A program made the position numbers and the translations under genes. Below are positions 42,825 through 52,460 of a stretch of 64,000 nucleotides of DNA, piece by piece. This DNA is from Gliomastix tumulicola (Eukaryota; Ascomycota; Sordariomycetes; Hypocreales; Bionectriaceae): contig BCHX01000005.1 of NCBI GenBank assembly GCA_001599755.1, positions 2,538,409 to 2,602,408 of the forward strand. The letters run 5' to 3'. How positions within the stretch are numbered: the stretch's first letter is position 1; every line of letters starts with the position of its first letter. The notes under the pieces were generated by a model. It was not told where the DNA came from. It ran no database searches and saw only the letters and a list, made by a program, of their open reading frames with translations.

Positions 42825-45184
42825 AAGGGGGGAGAGACCCTTGAGCAATGCAAGTCAATGATGAATGGAAAGATCTTGGATGATAGAGCATGGCGTTTGG
42901 GTTGACTTTTATTAGCATTGAAGCTGCTCCCAACGGTTTCTGCGAACGCTTGATATGTTGAGGATTTATGTTTTGGGGTAATTTCCTGTTGGCTGGGTTG
43001 CTTTGTTGCCCAACGTCCCGTCTATTTCTTGCACACATACCGATACGATGCGCACCCACGAGCAGAGACAACACTTCCGTCTCCCTCGTGACGTTGGTTT
43101 TACTGCTTAGCACCGATTGGACTCGTACATACAATAAATAACACTACTCTGTTTATCTCTCGTTTACACCGGCAAACTTGCACCCAAGCTAGTTGCAAGG
43201 CCAAGATCATGATGACATGCATTAGCTGCTTATGCTGCTGGCATGCTTACGCCCCCGACAGTCGAAACGCAGTCACGCAAGGATGACCTGTTCTTGGTGT
43301 CTGCCCTACAATGCCGATCAGTCAAGTATCATAGAATCAACTCCGTCGACAAGCATGATGTCCGGGCATTCGCTTGCTGTGCCGACTGCGTGCCAAGGGC
43401 CTTGGAACGATCCATCGACACGACGAAGGTGCCTCCTCATTTAAGGCGGCATTGCAGTTCATATTGAATACCATGCCCGAGTTGTTCCAGATTGACAAAC
43501 GCTAGCGGCATAAGTCCCAGAGCCTCAGCCAATCGAGGCCCGGACACCACCCTCCTTCGGGTGGCCTTGCCCAGACAATGCGTAATGTAACCTGGGGAGT
43601 CCCCATCACGAGGACAAAACCCCCGGCGGTGTGGGAGGTATTGAACGAGTTGGTGTCGAGCTAGGAGACAAGAAGAAATCCCCGAGCTCAGGCTGCCTGG
43701 ATTCTGCCTTCTAGGCCTCCCACCAAGGTCACGAAAGCTACGGATCACTGTCACCCCGGTCTCACTCTCCCAGATTCTGGCCCGGAGATGATCTGCCCAG
43801 CCAACCAGCGCAAGCAAGCGCGAGAGCGAGATAGTGGGGAGCTGGAGTAAAACTGGAGCGACTGCTATGATGGGCAATTCCCTCAGAAAGATGCTAAAGT
43901 TGCTAGATACCTATGCCGGTATGTACCTGAGCGTGCTGGTCGGAATCGGTTCCTGCTACCAGGTAAATCCTCGATTGCCGCTCGCTCTGTGCCTTTCCTG
44001 GAGGGCTCGTCTGCAGCGGAAGCAGAGGCGACGGAATGCACGTAAGTTCCGATCTTGGCTTAGCACAAGAGGGTTAGCATCGCATTGGTTGCTACGGTAG
44101 GAGCCATTGTCTCGTAACTCGTACCATCGAGATTCCTCGGAGGAGCTGGGTTAGGGACAGGATTGTCGATCTGTCGATGATAGACGAGACAGATTGCCAT
44201 GGACCACCTGGAGGGGCAGCTTATGGAAGCCTTACATAAGGCGGCCTCACCCACTATATTGCCCCACCATGGGCACCCACAGGAGCTCTGTCCGATGGCA
44301 CCACGGCCACTAATGTTGCCCGTCCAGGCGAGAAGCGGGGCGGTCTTTGTCAGCGACTAATAATAACAGGGCAACAAGCTCAACCAGCTCAAACGACATA
44401 TGCAGCAGCTTCGATGTGCTCGATGCTAGCCATTGAGGTTCTGATCCGTCATGCTTACAATATCAAGGCCGGGCCAAGAGGCGGTGACGCACCGCAGCCA
44501 CGCGTGCCATCAGTTCCGATTCGAATAACGCCGACGCCAGCGGCAAGCTAGGTACCTGGCTCCCTTACCTAAGGTACTCAGTAGTAGTAGCTTGTAGTAC
44601 TGGGTAGCTTGGAGCTCTATGAAGCTCTCGCCCCTGGCAGAGCTTTCATCCCTGGCGGCACACCAACGGAAGCTCTGGGGGTATGGCTTTCTAAGCTGCC
44701 TGATGCATACAGCTCCCCGGGCGATAACAGACGCCCCTTCGTATTTTGTCATCAGTAGAAATCTCCCACTCTCCCACCATGACGTGCGACGTGTTTGGGT
44801 GTGCGGGTACTGCGGGCGTACCGCGCGCTACGAATGACACTGCATCCCTCGGCCAAACCACTACCCAGGTGTACCTGAGGCACTATCGGCGCCTACCTAC
44901 GACTGACACCCTCACAAGGTACCTGGCACGGTGAAAGAAAGTACCTCATCGTGGGTCTTGTGTTGCCGTGCATGCAGCTGTCTCCGCCAATAGGTACGCT
45001 CGGCCCAGGAGCTCTCAAACCCAACCCCTCTTCTCTGGCGAGGCAGTCAATATATATAACGAGCCGGCCGGTCCCTCCGTTGCCAATTGACTCTCTTCTC
45101 TTCTCAGAACCATTCCTCAACCATCTGCTCATTGCCCACCAAAACCATACCTTAATACCCAACAACCACCACACAACCGCCACC
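42825..45184. other. Gene-poor region (about 2.4 kb) and promoter of quinone oxidoreductase
   Basis: An AATAAATA element at about 43133-43140 may serve the upstream gene. Several ORFs of 60-150 codons occur but have no recognisable domain. The last 300 bases contain a TATA box and a CT-rich leader with an A/C-rich end (CCGCCACCATGG context). Confidence 0.5.
45050..45059 (+). promoter_or_regulatory. TATA box upstream of quinone oxidoreductase
   Basis: ATATATATAA about 127-135 bases before the ATG at 45185, followed by a CT-rich stretch, as in strong fungal promoters. Confidence 0.6.
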
Positions 45185-46022
45185 ATGGTCAAGATCGCCG
45201 TCGTCTTCGTGAGTTACCCTCCGCTTTCCGCCTTCCGCCTCCCGCCATCCCCTCCCCTCCCCCTCCACCCCGCCACGGCGCCCGCTGCCCGCCAATTGGC
45301 CTTTGCTCCACCACCACGGCTAACATGACGGACGATCACAGTACTCCCTTTACGGGCATATCAAGACCCTCGCCGAGGCCGAGAAGAAGGGTGCTGAGAA
45401 GGCCGGCGTCGAGGTCGACATCTACCAGATCGCCGAGACTCTCCCCCAGGAGGTCCTGACCAAGATGTACGCTCCTCCCAAGGACGCCAACATCCCCACC
45501 CTCGAGAACCCCAAGCAGCTCGAGGAGTACGACGGTATCCTCTTCGGTATCCCCACCCGATTCGGTAACTTCCCTGCTCAGTGGAAGGTGAGTGCTCTCT
45601 TCCCCCCCCCCCCCTTCTTCTCGTCTCATCACCTCGAGAGAGTTCTGTACAGGACGCTGACCATTCTCTCGCAATAATAGGCCTTCTGGGACCGCACCGG
45701 TGGACAGTGGGCTGCTGGTGGCTTCCACGGCAAGTTCGGTGGTCTCTTCATCTCCACCGGCACCCTCGGTGGTGGCCAGGAGTCTACCGCCCTCGCCTCC
45801 CTCTCCACCCTCACCCACCACGGCATCATCTATGTCCCCCTCGGCTACGCCAAGTCCTTCGCCCAGCTCACCGACCTGACTGAGATCCACGGTGGCTCCC
45901 CCTGGGGTGCCGGCACCTTCGCCGGCGGCGACGGCTCCCGCCAGCCCTCCGCCAAGGAGCTCGAGATCGCCGAGATCCAGGGCGAGAACTTCGCCCTCAC
46001 CGTCAAGCAGCATGCGGGTTGA
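45185..46022 (+). CDS. Flavodoxin-like NAD(P)H:quinone oxidoreductase (Ycp4/Pst2 / Alt a 7 family)
   Basis: FMN-dependent two-electron quinone reductase of the WrbA family, which protects membranes from oxidative damage. Exons 45185-45208, 45342-45587 and 45681-46022 give 203 residues to the TGA. FMN-binding marks: VVFYSLYGHIKTLAEA (residues 6-21), IPTRFGNFPAQWKAFWDRTG (about 77-96) and STGTLGGGQES (about 115-125). The codon bias is very strong (mostly C or G third positions) and a TATA box is present, suggesting high expression. The reading frame continues past the TGA for 59 codons to a TAG at 46200-46202 and ends in CTVL; see the separate entry. The family includes an allergen in another fungus. 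Confidence 0.95.
45602..45614. repeat. Poly-C run in intron 2 of quinone oxidoreductase
   Basis: About 13 consecutive C near the start of the intron; noncoding. Confidence 0.85.
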
Positions 46023-46202
46023 CTCCATGGCAGTGCCCAGGGGGCTGGGGAGACCAACGGGGCCACCACCACGGCAACGAACGGTGCTGAGACAAAGAGC
46101 GACGCACACCCGAGAGTACCGGCTGCAGCAGACAAGGAGGATGGTAGCAAAGAGGATGATAAATTCTGCGGTCTTCCTGCTGGAAAGTGCACCGTTCTAT
46201 AG
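46023..46202 (+). other. In-frame 59-codon extension after TGA, ending in a CaaX motif
   Basis: Directly behind the oxidoreductase stop (context GGT TGA CTC) the same frame stays open for 59 codons. The peptide is an Ala/Thr/Asp/Glu/Lys-rich linker followed by EDDKFCGLPAGKCTVL and a TAG. A C-terminal Cys-aliphatic-aliphatic-Leu is a geranylgeranylation-type CaaX box, and the second Cys nine residues before the end (in FCGL) could be acylated. As I remember it, yeast Ycp4 has a longer, lipid-modified C-terminus than its paralogues Pst2 and Rfs1. Routes to translation: stop readthrough, a 39-base intron (GT within ACC|GTC to CAG|GGG, in frame, weak donor) or none if the TGA is a recent mutation or an error. 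Confidence 0.55.
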
Positions 46203-46501
46203 ATAATTATTCCCCCCCAAAGAAATGGAATTATTGCATGGTACAAACAAGCGCATAGCATGGACCCTACCTTGATTTATGATTGAATTACCTTCGCATC
46301 GGCAGGTATTGATGTCGTCTTCACCTTGTTTGTCCGAGCCCAATTCCACAAGCATGTTTCCCGTGTGGTGTGGCTCAATTCACATGAGAAGGGCGGTCAC
46401 CCGGCACTGGGCATGCGGGTTGTCAGTACGGCTTGTTGACGGCTCAGAAGTCTCATGATCATTAGGCTAAACGAAATATACAACATGGCCTCCCATTCTT
46501 G
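46203..46501. other. Convergent intergenic
   Basis: 3' flanks of the oxidoreductase gene and of the membrane-protein gene. Nothing else is seen. Confidence 0.45.
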
Positions 46502-47571
46502 CTATCTCTTGATCAGTTCGGTCTCTGAAGTGAGGAAGGGATTCGGCCGAAGATAGTTTGAGCTCCCGCCGTCCCTAGAACTGCTCTCGCCAGTGTAAAC
46601 ACGCTCACAAGGTGAACCTCCAGATTCCACAAGCTTGACCTCGCCCCGGTATACCTCGACCACGAAGACCAATGGTAAAATGAGCAGCAGCATGGACAAG
46701 AGCTGGCCAAACCCCCAATTCTTCTCCCCCTCGTCGCTCAGCTTCACTGACGGCTTACCGAACGCCTGGGAGAGAAGGACAATGCGGACAGTAACCCCAA
46801 TGGCGATGGCTGTCATGAGCACAATGCCCCCAATCTGGACAATCTTCTGGAACCTCTGCTTCCGGTTGTGGAGATACCATGTGGCCAGGACAAATATAAG
46901 GCAGTTGCCGCTGATGACGGCAATCGTCCCGGCATATGACAGCCCCGCGTTGGACGAGGCTCCTTTATCGCCCTTGACCTCCCACACGCAAGCTATCGGA
47001 AGAGTACCGTCCTCGAGACCCGTGCCCACGGCCTGCAGGACGAAGACACCACAGACACAAGACAGTGCCAAGTTGACGAACATGAGGCACTGCCTCAGCC
47101 AGCGGATGACCCAGTCGCGGCGGAAGTCGTGGATGAGGGCCAGCAAAGTGGCGTTGTGGGTGGCCATGGAGAGAAGCGAGAGCATCCAGATGAGGAAGAA
47201 GTGGTAGGGGACGAGGGTGTTCATCTTGGCCAGGCCGACGCTCTGGATGCCTATACCCTGGATGATCTGGGAATCGCTATACCCATCGAGGATCTTTCTG
47301 CGGATGGTGGCCGGCCGGCCGCGAAACTCGGAGACGATGATGGTAAGGGAGAGACTGATGGCTAGGAATGCTGTGATGATGAAGGAAAGCAGGATCTGTT
47401 AATAGATGGGATTGTTAGCGATGTTCTGATCTTCCCGTTGACTCCAGTCTCGAGAGTCGACCCAACACGCAACAGGTTACTTGCCCCTGCTCCAGCTACA
47501 CCTCCATCGCTCGGTGTTGATTCCGGTGCATTCTGACACCTTGCTTCGCCGTCAAATAAAGTCGTGTTCAT
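46502..47571 (-). CDS. Multi-pass membrane protein (about six TM), unknown
   Basis: Main exon 47395-46502 (298 codons with stop) is preceded by a branch site (GCTAAC) and AACAG acceptor. An upstream exon starts at 47571 (MNTTLFDGEARCQNAPEST). The donor is uncertain; GGT|GTAGCT near 47500 keeps the frame, while the better-looking GTAACC does not. Hydrophobic segments: ILLSFIITAFLAISLSLTII, then YHFFLIWMLSLLSMATHN, LMFVNLALSCVCGVFVLQAV, TIAVISGNCLIFVLATWYL, IVLMTAIAIGVTVRIVLL and LLSMLLLILPLVFVVEVY. This fits a fungal family with an extracellular N-terminus containing Cys and a cytosolic tail. No named function. Confidence 0.78.
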
Positions 47572-49935
47572 GGCGCCTTGGGGGTTGGAAGTAGTAACGC
47601 AATGTGCCTTTGGCGCGGAGAGGCGAGGCGACAAGGACGCCGGGAAAGGTGCTGGATATAGAGCGGTGAATTAAACAAAGAAATACGAACTGAACAAGAC
47701 AAGACTGAACGAGTGAGTGAACAAATGAATGAATGGTGTCTTTACAACGGCGCAGCCTGATGTTTGCCACCTTGGACATGCAGATCCATGGTTATAGCCG
47801 ATACTAACTGGCTGGCCTGGCGGTGTCTACGAGTACAGTGCATTGCTCTCTGTGTCTCAATCTTGCCACTTCGCCGGGCGGCGATTGGCTGAGGCATGAC
47901 GATGAGCAAGAGCCAGCAGAAGCAGGTGCCGCCGACGTTCCTTCTGTTTATGCAGTTTGGCGCTGTGGATTCGTCAGCGCAGGCGGTTGATTGGCTCCCA
48001 GTGAAACTCAATCTGGTCTTTGAGCAGCCCCTGGCGCTATGGCGAGGCAAGTGCCGCTCCGCTCTCCAAAATGATTGCTAAAATAGCCCGTCTTTTGCTG
48101 CTACTTTAGCGCCTCCCTCCATTAGGCGTTCGTTGTGCATTGGAGAGTGCTGGAGGATATGCAGGATATGCATACCCGTGGCATCCAGTTCGCTTCCCCT
48201 GTTGCTTCTGGCTGGGCTAAGGCAAGGCCATGAGTCAGTCTAGTCGTGAGCTGAGAGAACATCTTCTCGCTGTGCTGTGCTGGACACCTGACGACTTCTG
48301 AGCGCTTCTAGTGGATTATACTGGTCATCTCCCTAACTTCTGAACAGCCCCAGGGGGGCAAAACTTTTCTTCTCCGGCAGCGCTCTTTGCTTCTTTTCAA
48401 TATTTCTTTTCCTTCGTTTCCCACTGCAAAATGCAGGGGTTTGTTGTGATCGACAGTTTCCAAAAGGACAAGGGACCCAGCTCGGGAAACAAAATGAGGT
48501 TCCGTGGACACGGGCTGCCTGCTGAGACGAGACAGTACCTGGTCCGGGCTGGGAACATGGCCCATGCTGAAGCTGACTGTGGTTATTATTGGCTCTCATT
48601 TGCTCATCTCGCATGCAGAGGCCACATGAAGCACAGTCACATGACCTTGAGCGCAGACTTGTGGCGGCCGGGGAGCCTTCCGGCCGCGTCCGCGGGATCT
48701 TGAAATCATCCAGGCCCCCTGTCTGGCAACTTGGCAAGCGTTAGGGTCTGGCAAGCCTGTCACTTCGGGGCAAGGGTCCTCAACGGCTCCTGGTAAAAAC
48801 TCAGCGTCGTATACATATGCCGTAACCCTTGTCTTGAGCAGCGGGTGGCTCATTGACTCAGTGGCTCTTGTGCTATGCACGCTTCTCCCCGAGTTATGAA
48901 CGGAGAGCTGCTGGACCTCTCCCTGGGATGTGAGCTTGAGGAAGCAGTTCCATCGGTATCATTCGAGGTTGGCCTCTCATGATAGTCTAGCGGGCAGCCA
49001 TACCATCTTGACTCGCGCTATGCAGGCTAGATGAGTCGGTTTCTGCTCGCCAAGGCCGGTTCTTCATTTCTGGCACATCCCTTGCTTGTCTCGCATGAGC
49101 CCATCGAGATGGAGCTTTGCCGGGACCGCCAAACCTGTAATCAGCGAGGGCACGCTAACTTGGCTTAGGCATTTCATCCTCGCCCTCTCCTCACTCTGCT
49201 CAGTTCCAACCAGTGTCTCTCAAAGATCCACCTCAATTCCTTGTCAAGTGCCGTTGTCTCCAGTCAAACCAAAGACCAATGCCGAACGACAAACCTGAGA
49301 CCTGCTACCATGACTCTGTTAATGAGGAGTGACAGGGGGAGGGAGGCTCCGGCCACCGGGGACCAAAGTTCACACCTCACAGGCAGCGTCAGACCGAACC
49401 CTGCCCGGCAATGCTGGACCAAATTTGCACCTGCATCCGTGCAGTAAGGCAAGGCCCAAACGGACGGGTGGACGAGGGCATGGCTATGGATATGAGCATA
49501 GATGGGCGTGCTTGTGGGTGCGGATGGATGCTACCGCATGTGCGCCTGCATCTATGAACCGCCTAATAAGTCAACAAGCAAGACAAACATGCCTTGCCTG
49601 GCACGCACTCGGATACCATTCATGTAATGTACATGCCCCCTCCCACTTCCTCATCCCTTTCCTGCTACTTTCTGTAATCTGCTGTTTCTTGTCTTGAAAT
49701 CTCCTTTCTCTTCCCTTCCCTTCCCTTCCATCCCTTCTACCTCCCGATCCTCCAGGTGCGCGGACGTGGTTCTCCATCCTCCAGTTCCTTCACGACATCT
49801 GCGTACCCCCCACCACACTTTAGCTTGAGCAGCACGACTCTCCAGGAACAATTGATCACACGACAACTTCAATTCTCACATTGTCGCCAACGTTCAGCAG
49901 TCAGCATTCGACATCCAGACATTCAAGCACTCACG
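47572..49935. other. Gene-poor region (about 2.4 kb), leader of F-box gene
   Basis: No supported gene. The leader of the F-box gene shows a long pyrimidine tract at about 49700-49742 (CTTCCC repeats). The F-box frame is also open upstream to 49756, probably leader. Confidence 0.5.
49700..49742 (+). promoter_or_regulatory. Pyrimidine-rich tract (CTTCC repeats) upstream of F-box gene
   Basis: A CT tract of the type that often lies just before transcription starts in filamentous fungi, about 200 bases before the ATG. Confidence 0.55.
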
Positions 49936-50631
49936 ATGGCTCCCTCGCCGTCCTCGTCTTATTACGCCAGCCGGTGCCCCTCATACTCGCCTGGCAACTC
50001 ATACATTCGCCCCTCGCTACTAGAGCAGCTACCCACCGAATTACAGCAGATGATCTTCTCGTCCCTCGACTACCAGTCGCTCATTTTCCTCTCCTCTACG
50101 AATCGTTTCTTCCACCGAAGAGTCGATCCGCAAGCCCTCGCCGACCCGTCTGACAAGCTCCAGTTTGTCATGCACGCAGCCAAGGACTTCCCGCAGCACC
50201 GCCCCTGTGAGAAGGCCTCTGAGTACCATCCCGGCAATTTCGAGTGCTACATCTGCTTCCGTGTGCGCTCCCCGGACTGTTTCGACGCCCTCCAGGCACA
50301 GGTCGCCTACGTCGACCCCACGGGCCGCGTCGTCGTCAACCGCGAGCCGTCGCCCAAGACGGATACCCTGGTCCCGCTCCGTCGCTTCTGTGTGGAATGC
50401 GGCGTCCGCACGGGCTTGCACGCCCCTGCTGACTCCCTCACCACCAAGACAGGCCGGGAGCTGTGGGTGTGCAGGTGCTGGCGAGTCTGGCCGAAGCCGG
50501 GCGTGCTCAGATGCCCGGACTGTGGAGGAGACTGTCCACTGCGACCTCGGAAGAAGCCTGGCTGGGAGAAGCTTGGAGTCCCTCACTCAAACCTCGCCTA
50601 CGCGGACAAACGGATCGAGAGGCTACGGTAG
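49936..50631 (+). CDS. F-box protein with Cys-pair zinc-ribbon-like part
   Basis: Intronless, 231 residues from MAPSPSSSYY. The F-box lies at about residues 32-75 (LLEQLPTELQQMIFSSLDYQ, then SLIFLSSTNRFFHRRV) and would link substrates to an SCF ubiquitin ligase through Skp1. The C-terminal part has four paired-Cys units: ECYICFRV, RRFCVECGVRTG, VCRCWRVW and CPDCGGDCPL, which suggest two zinc-binding knots. The arrangement is common in small fungal F-box proteins whose substrates are unknown. The frame is open upstream to 49756; I chose 49936 because it has the normal A-rich context (ACGATGGCT) and the upstream part is Ser-rich filler. Confidence 0.88.
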   Translation: MAPSPSSSYYASRCPSYSPGNSYIRPSLLEQLPTELQQMIFSSLDYQSLIFLSSTNRFFHRRVDPQALADPSDKLQFVMHAAKDFPQHRPCEKASEYHPGNFECYICFRVRSPDCFDALQAQVAYVDPTGRVVVNREPSPKTDTLVPLRRFCVECGVRTGLHAPADSLTTKTGRELWVCRCWRVWPKPGVLRCPDCGGDCPLRPRKKPGWEKLGVPHSNLAYADKRIERLR

Positions 50632-51346
50632 ACATGCGCACAAACGAAACTACGCAACCTCCAATTTGACCAAAGAGCCAGCATTGAGGTGGCAAAGGAC
50701 GAGTGATGCATTGTTGTCATCCGAGCTCTTATCTTGCCCATAGCGATGACTTCGTCGACATTCATTGATAGCTATCATAGACACACCACCTTCCAGCATC
50801 TCGGAGATGCGCTGATAATTAATGAAGTCACTTTTTATGCAATTTCCTCTCAAGTACTGCTTCACTCCCTCTTTTTTTTCGATGACATGCCAAACTATCA
50901 GCAGGCTACTATTTGCCTACGTTTCTCCCTGTGTCACAAAGATTCTGGTCACACAGCATCCAGCCCCTGCGCCTTCGCTTCCTACGCTCTCAATTCTTCG
51001 CCTTCTCCCACCACACCACATTTCAAGATTTTGAGGTTTTCAGGCCCATCCTATCCGGCCGTTGGACGATCTAGCATTACCGGACAAGGGAACCCATCCT
51101 TCATGATCCCAGAACTATTAGATTGTGCTACCAAGGCGAGGCCTACATCAGCAGTGCAGACCACGAGGTGTGTTGGTATATCCAGTTGCTCATTACTTCC
51201 TAGCTAAAATACCCCTGCAGTGAATGCGAGGCCATTCGCGGAGGAACGACAGCAAAGCAATAAGGCGTACTTATCTCTTCGTCGTTTCCCTAACTTTGAA
51301 ACAAAACGTCGACACTCTCCGCGCAGCTCACTCCATTCCGCGTCAG
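50632..51346. other. Intergenic, same-strand genes
   Basis: F-box 3' flank and promoter of the SET gene; short ORFs only. Confidence 0.45.
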
Positions 51347-52333
51347 ATGGCAATTGTAGCAGGTACCGTGACTCAACCAGACCTCCTGATCGCAACTCTA
51401 TGCCGTCTTCTTGCTAACAGTATTCAAGTCTACACCGGACCCTAAGCCCTTGCCCAAACCATCAGAAGTAGTGCTGCACATTACAAGCCAGGACGTTGAA
51501 GACGAAGTCAACCAGATGCGGGACACCGACATAACAAAAGAAGACGCCGAGCCGGCGTCAACACCAATACCAACATCAGACGGCTCAGAACAGCTACGAC
51601 AGGATCCCGGCCCGGCGGCACCGGACCCAGAGCCACGACCGCGGCAAGATATCCCAAGCTTAGCTTCCAAGGACGTTGTTCAAACCCTCTCTGCTGATCC
51701 GCACTTTCGCAACACATGCTTCGAGGTCCGGCACTCACAGATCGCCGGCCTGGGTGCCTTCGCGATCAAGGATCTGGTCCGCGGCGACATCATCCTTCGG
51801 GAAAGGCCTCTTTTCATCTCGGACAATATGCGTCTGTACGAAGACTTCTCGAACATCGACCAGCAGGCCAAGACAGTAGCGCTGAGTCTGCACGTCAACC
51901 CACGAATCAAACCAGGGACAAATCGCGTCGCAGGTGTCTGGTCAACGAATTGGTGGGAAATCCCCTTTCAGGACGAATTTATGGCCTACCTGTATCATAA
52001 CGGGGTTGAGTCGAGGCTCGAGAGGGACTAGCTGACTGTGAGCTCAGCTTTGCAACAAGTCATTCCGAAGCAGGACTGTTTGCCATTGCCGCTCGCTTTA
52101 ATCACAGATGTCACCCAGCACAGAACGTCGCCTACGACTTCGACAGAGAGAACAAGTGCCTGGTTCTGACCGTGAGGGCGGCGACGGTGGCTGCTGGACA
52201 GGAGTTGACGATATCATACGGGCCCAACCGGACGCCAGAGATGTTGTTCCACTGTTATGGATTCCGGTGCGACTGTGGCTCCTGCCCTGGCTTGAGTGAT
52301 GAGTACATTGCTACCATCGACGACCCGTGGTGA
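51347..52333 (+). CDS. SET-domain protein (SMYD/SET5-like lysine methyltransferase)
   Basis: Exons 51347-51362, 51421-51952 and 52048-52333 with GT-AG introns, 277 residues. After a disordered acidic N-terminus the SET domain runs from about residue 100: FEVRHSQIAGLGAFAIKDLV, RGDIILRERPLF, then (across intron 2) STNCFATSHSEAGLFAIAAR, FNHRCHPAQNV (the NHxC motif that contacts the methyl donor), AGQELTISYG (catalytic Tyr) and a post-SET-like Cys cluster CYGFRCDCGSCPGL. It probably methylates a lysine of a histone or another protein. No MYND finger is seen between the SET halves, unlike SMYD proteins. The first exon is only 16 bases. The gene ends 127 bases from the convergent regulator gene. 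Confidence 0.9.
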
Positions 52334-52460
52334 GGTCTTTCACATCATTCAGGAGGATGACCAACTGGGACGGCAGACGCAAAGTCGGCAGGAGAGTCGC
52401 GGAGGAAGGGCGCTCTTCCTCCGCTGTTGTGTTAAGAGTGGTGGTGGCTAGCGTTCCGAA

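Noticed and set aside
43437..43877. Minus-strand ORF of 146 codons
   Set aside because: Hydrophobic start resembles a signal peptide, but the rest has no family-like features and no splice sites extend it.
46007..46037. A 16-base intron removing the TGA in the oxidoreductase gene
   Set aside because: Far too short for splicing and it does not keep the frame; only the 39-base alternative is in frame.
45336..46109. Minus-strand ORF of 257 codons
   Set aside because: Exact antisense shadow of the strongly codon-biased quinone oxidoreductase exons.
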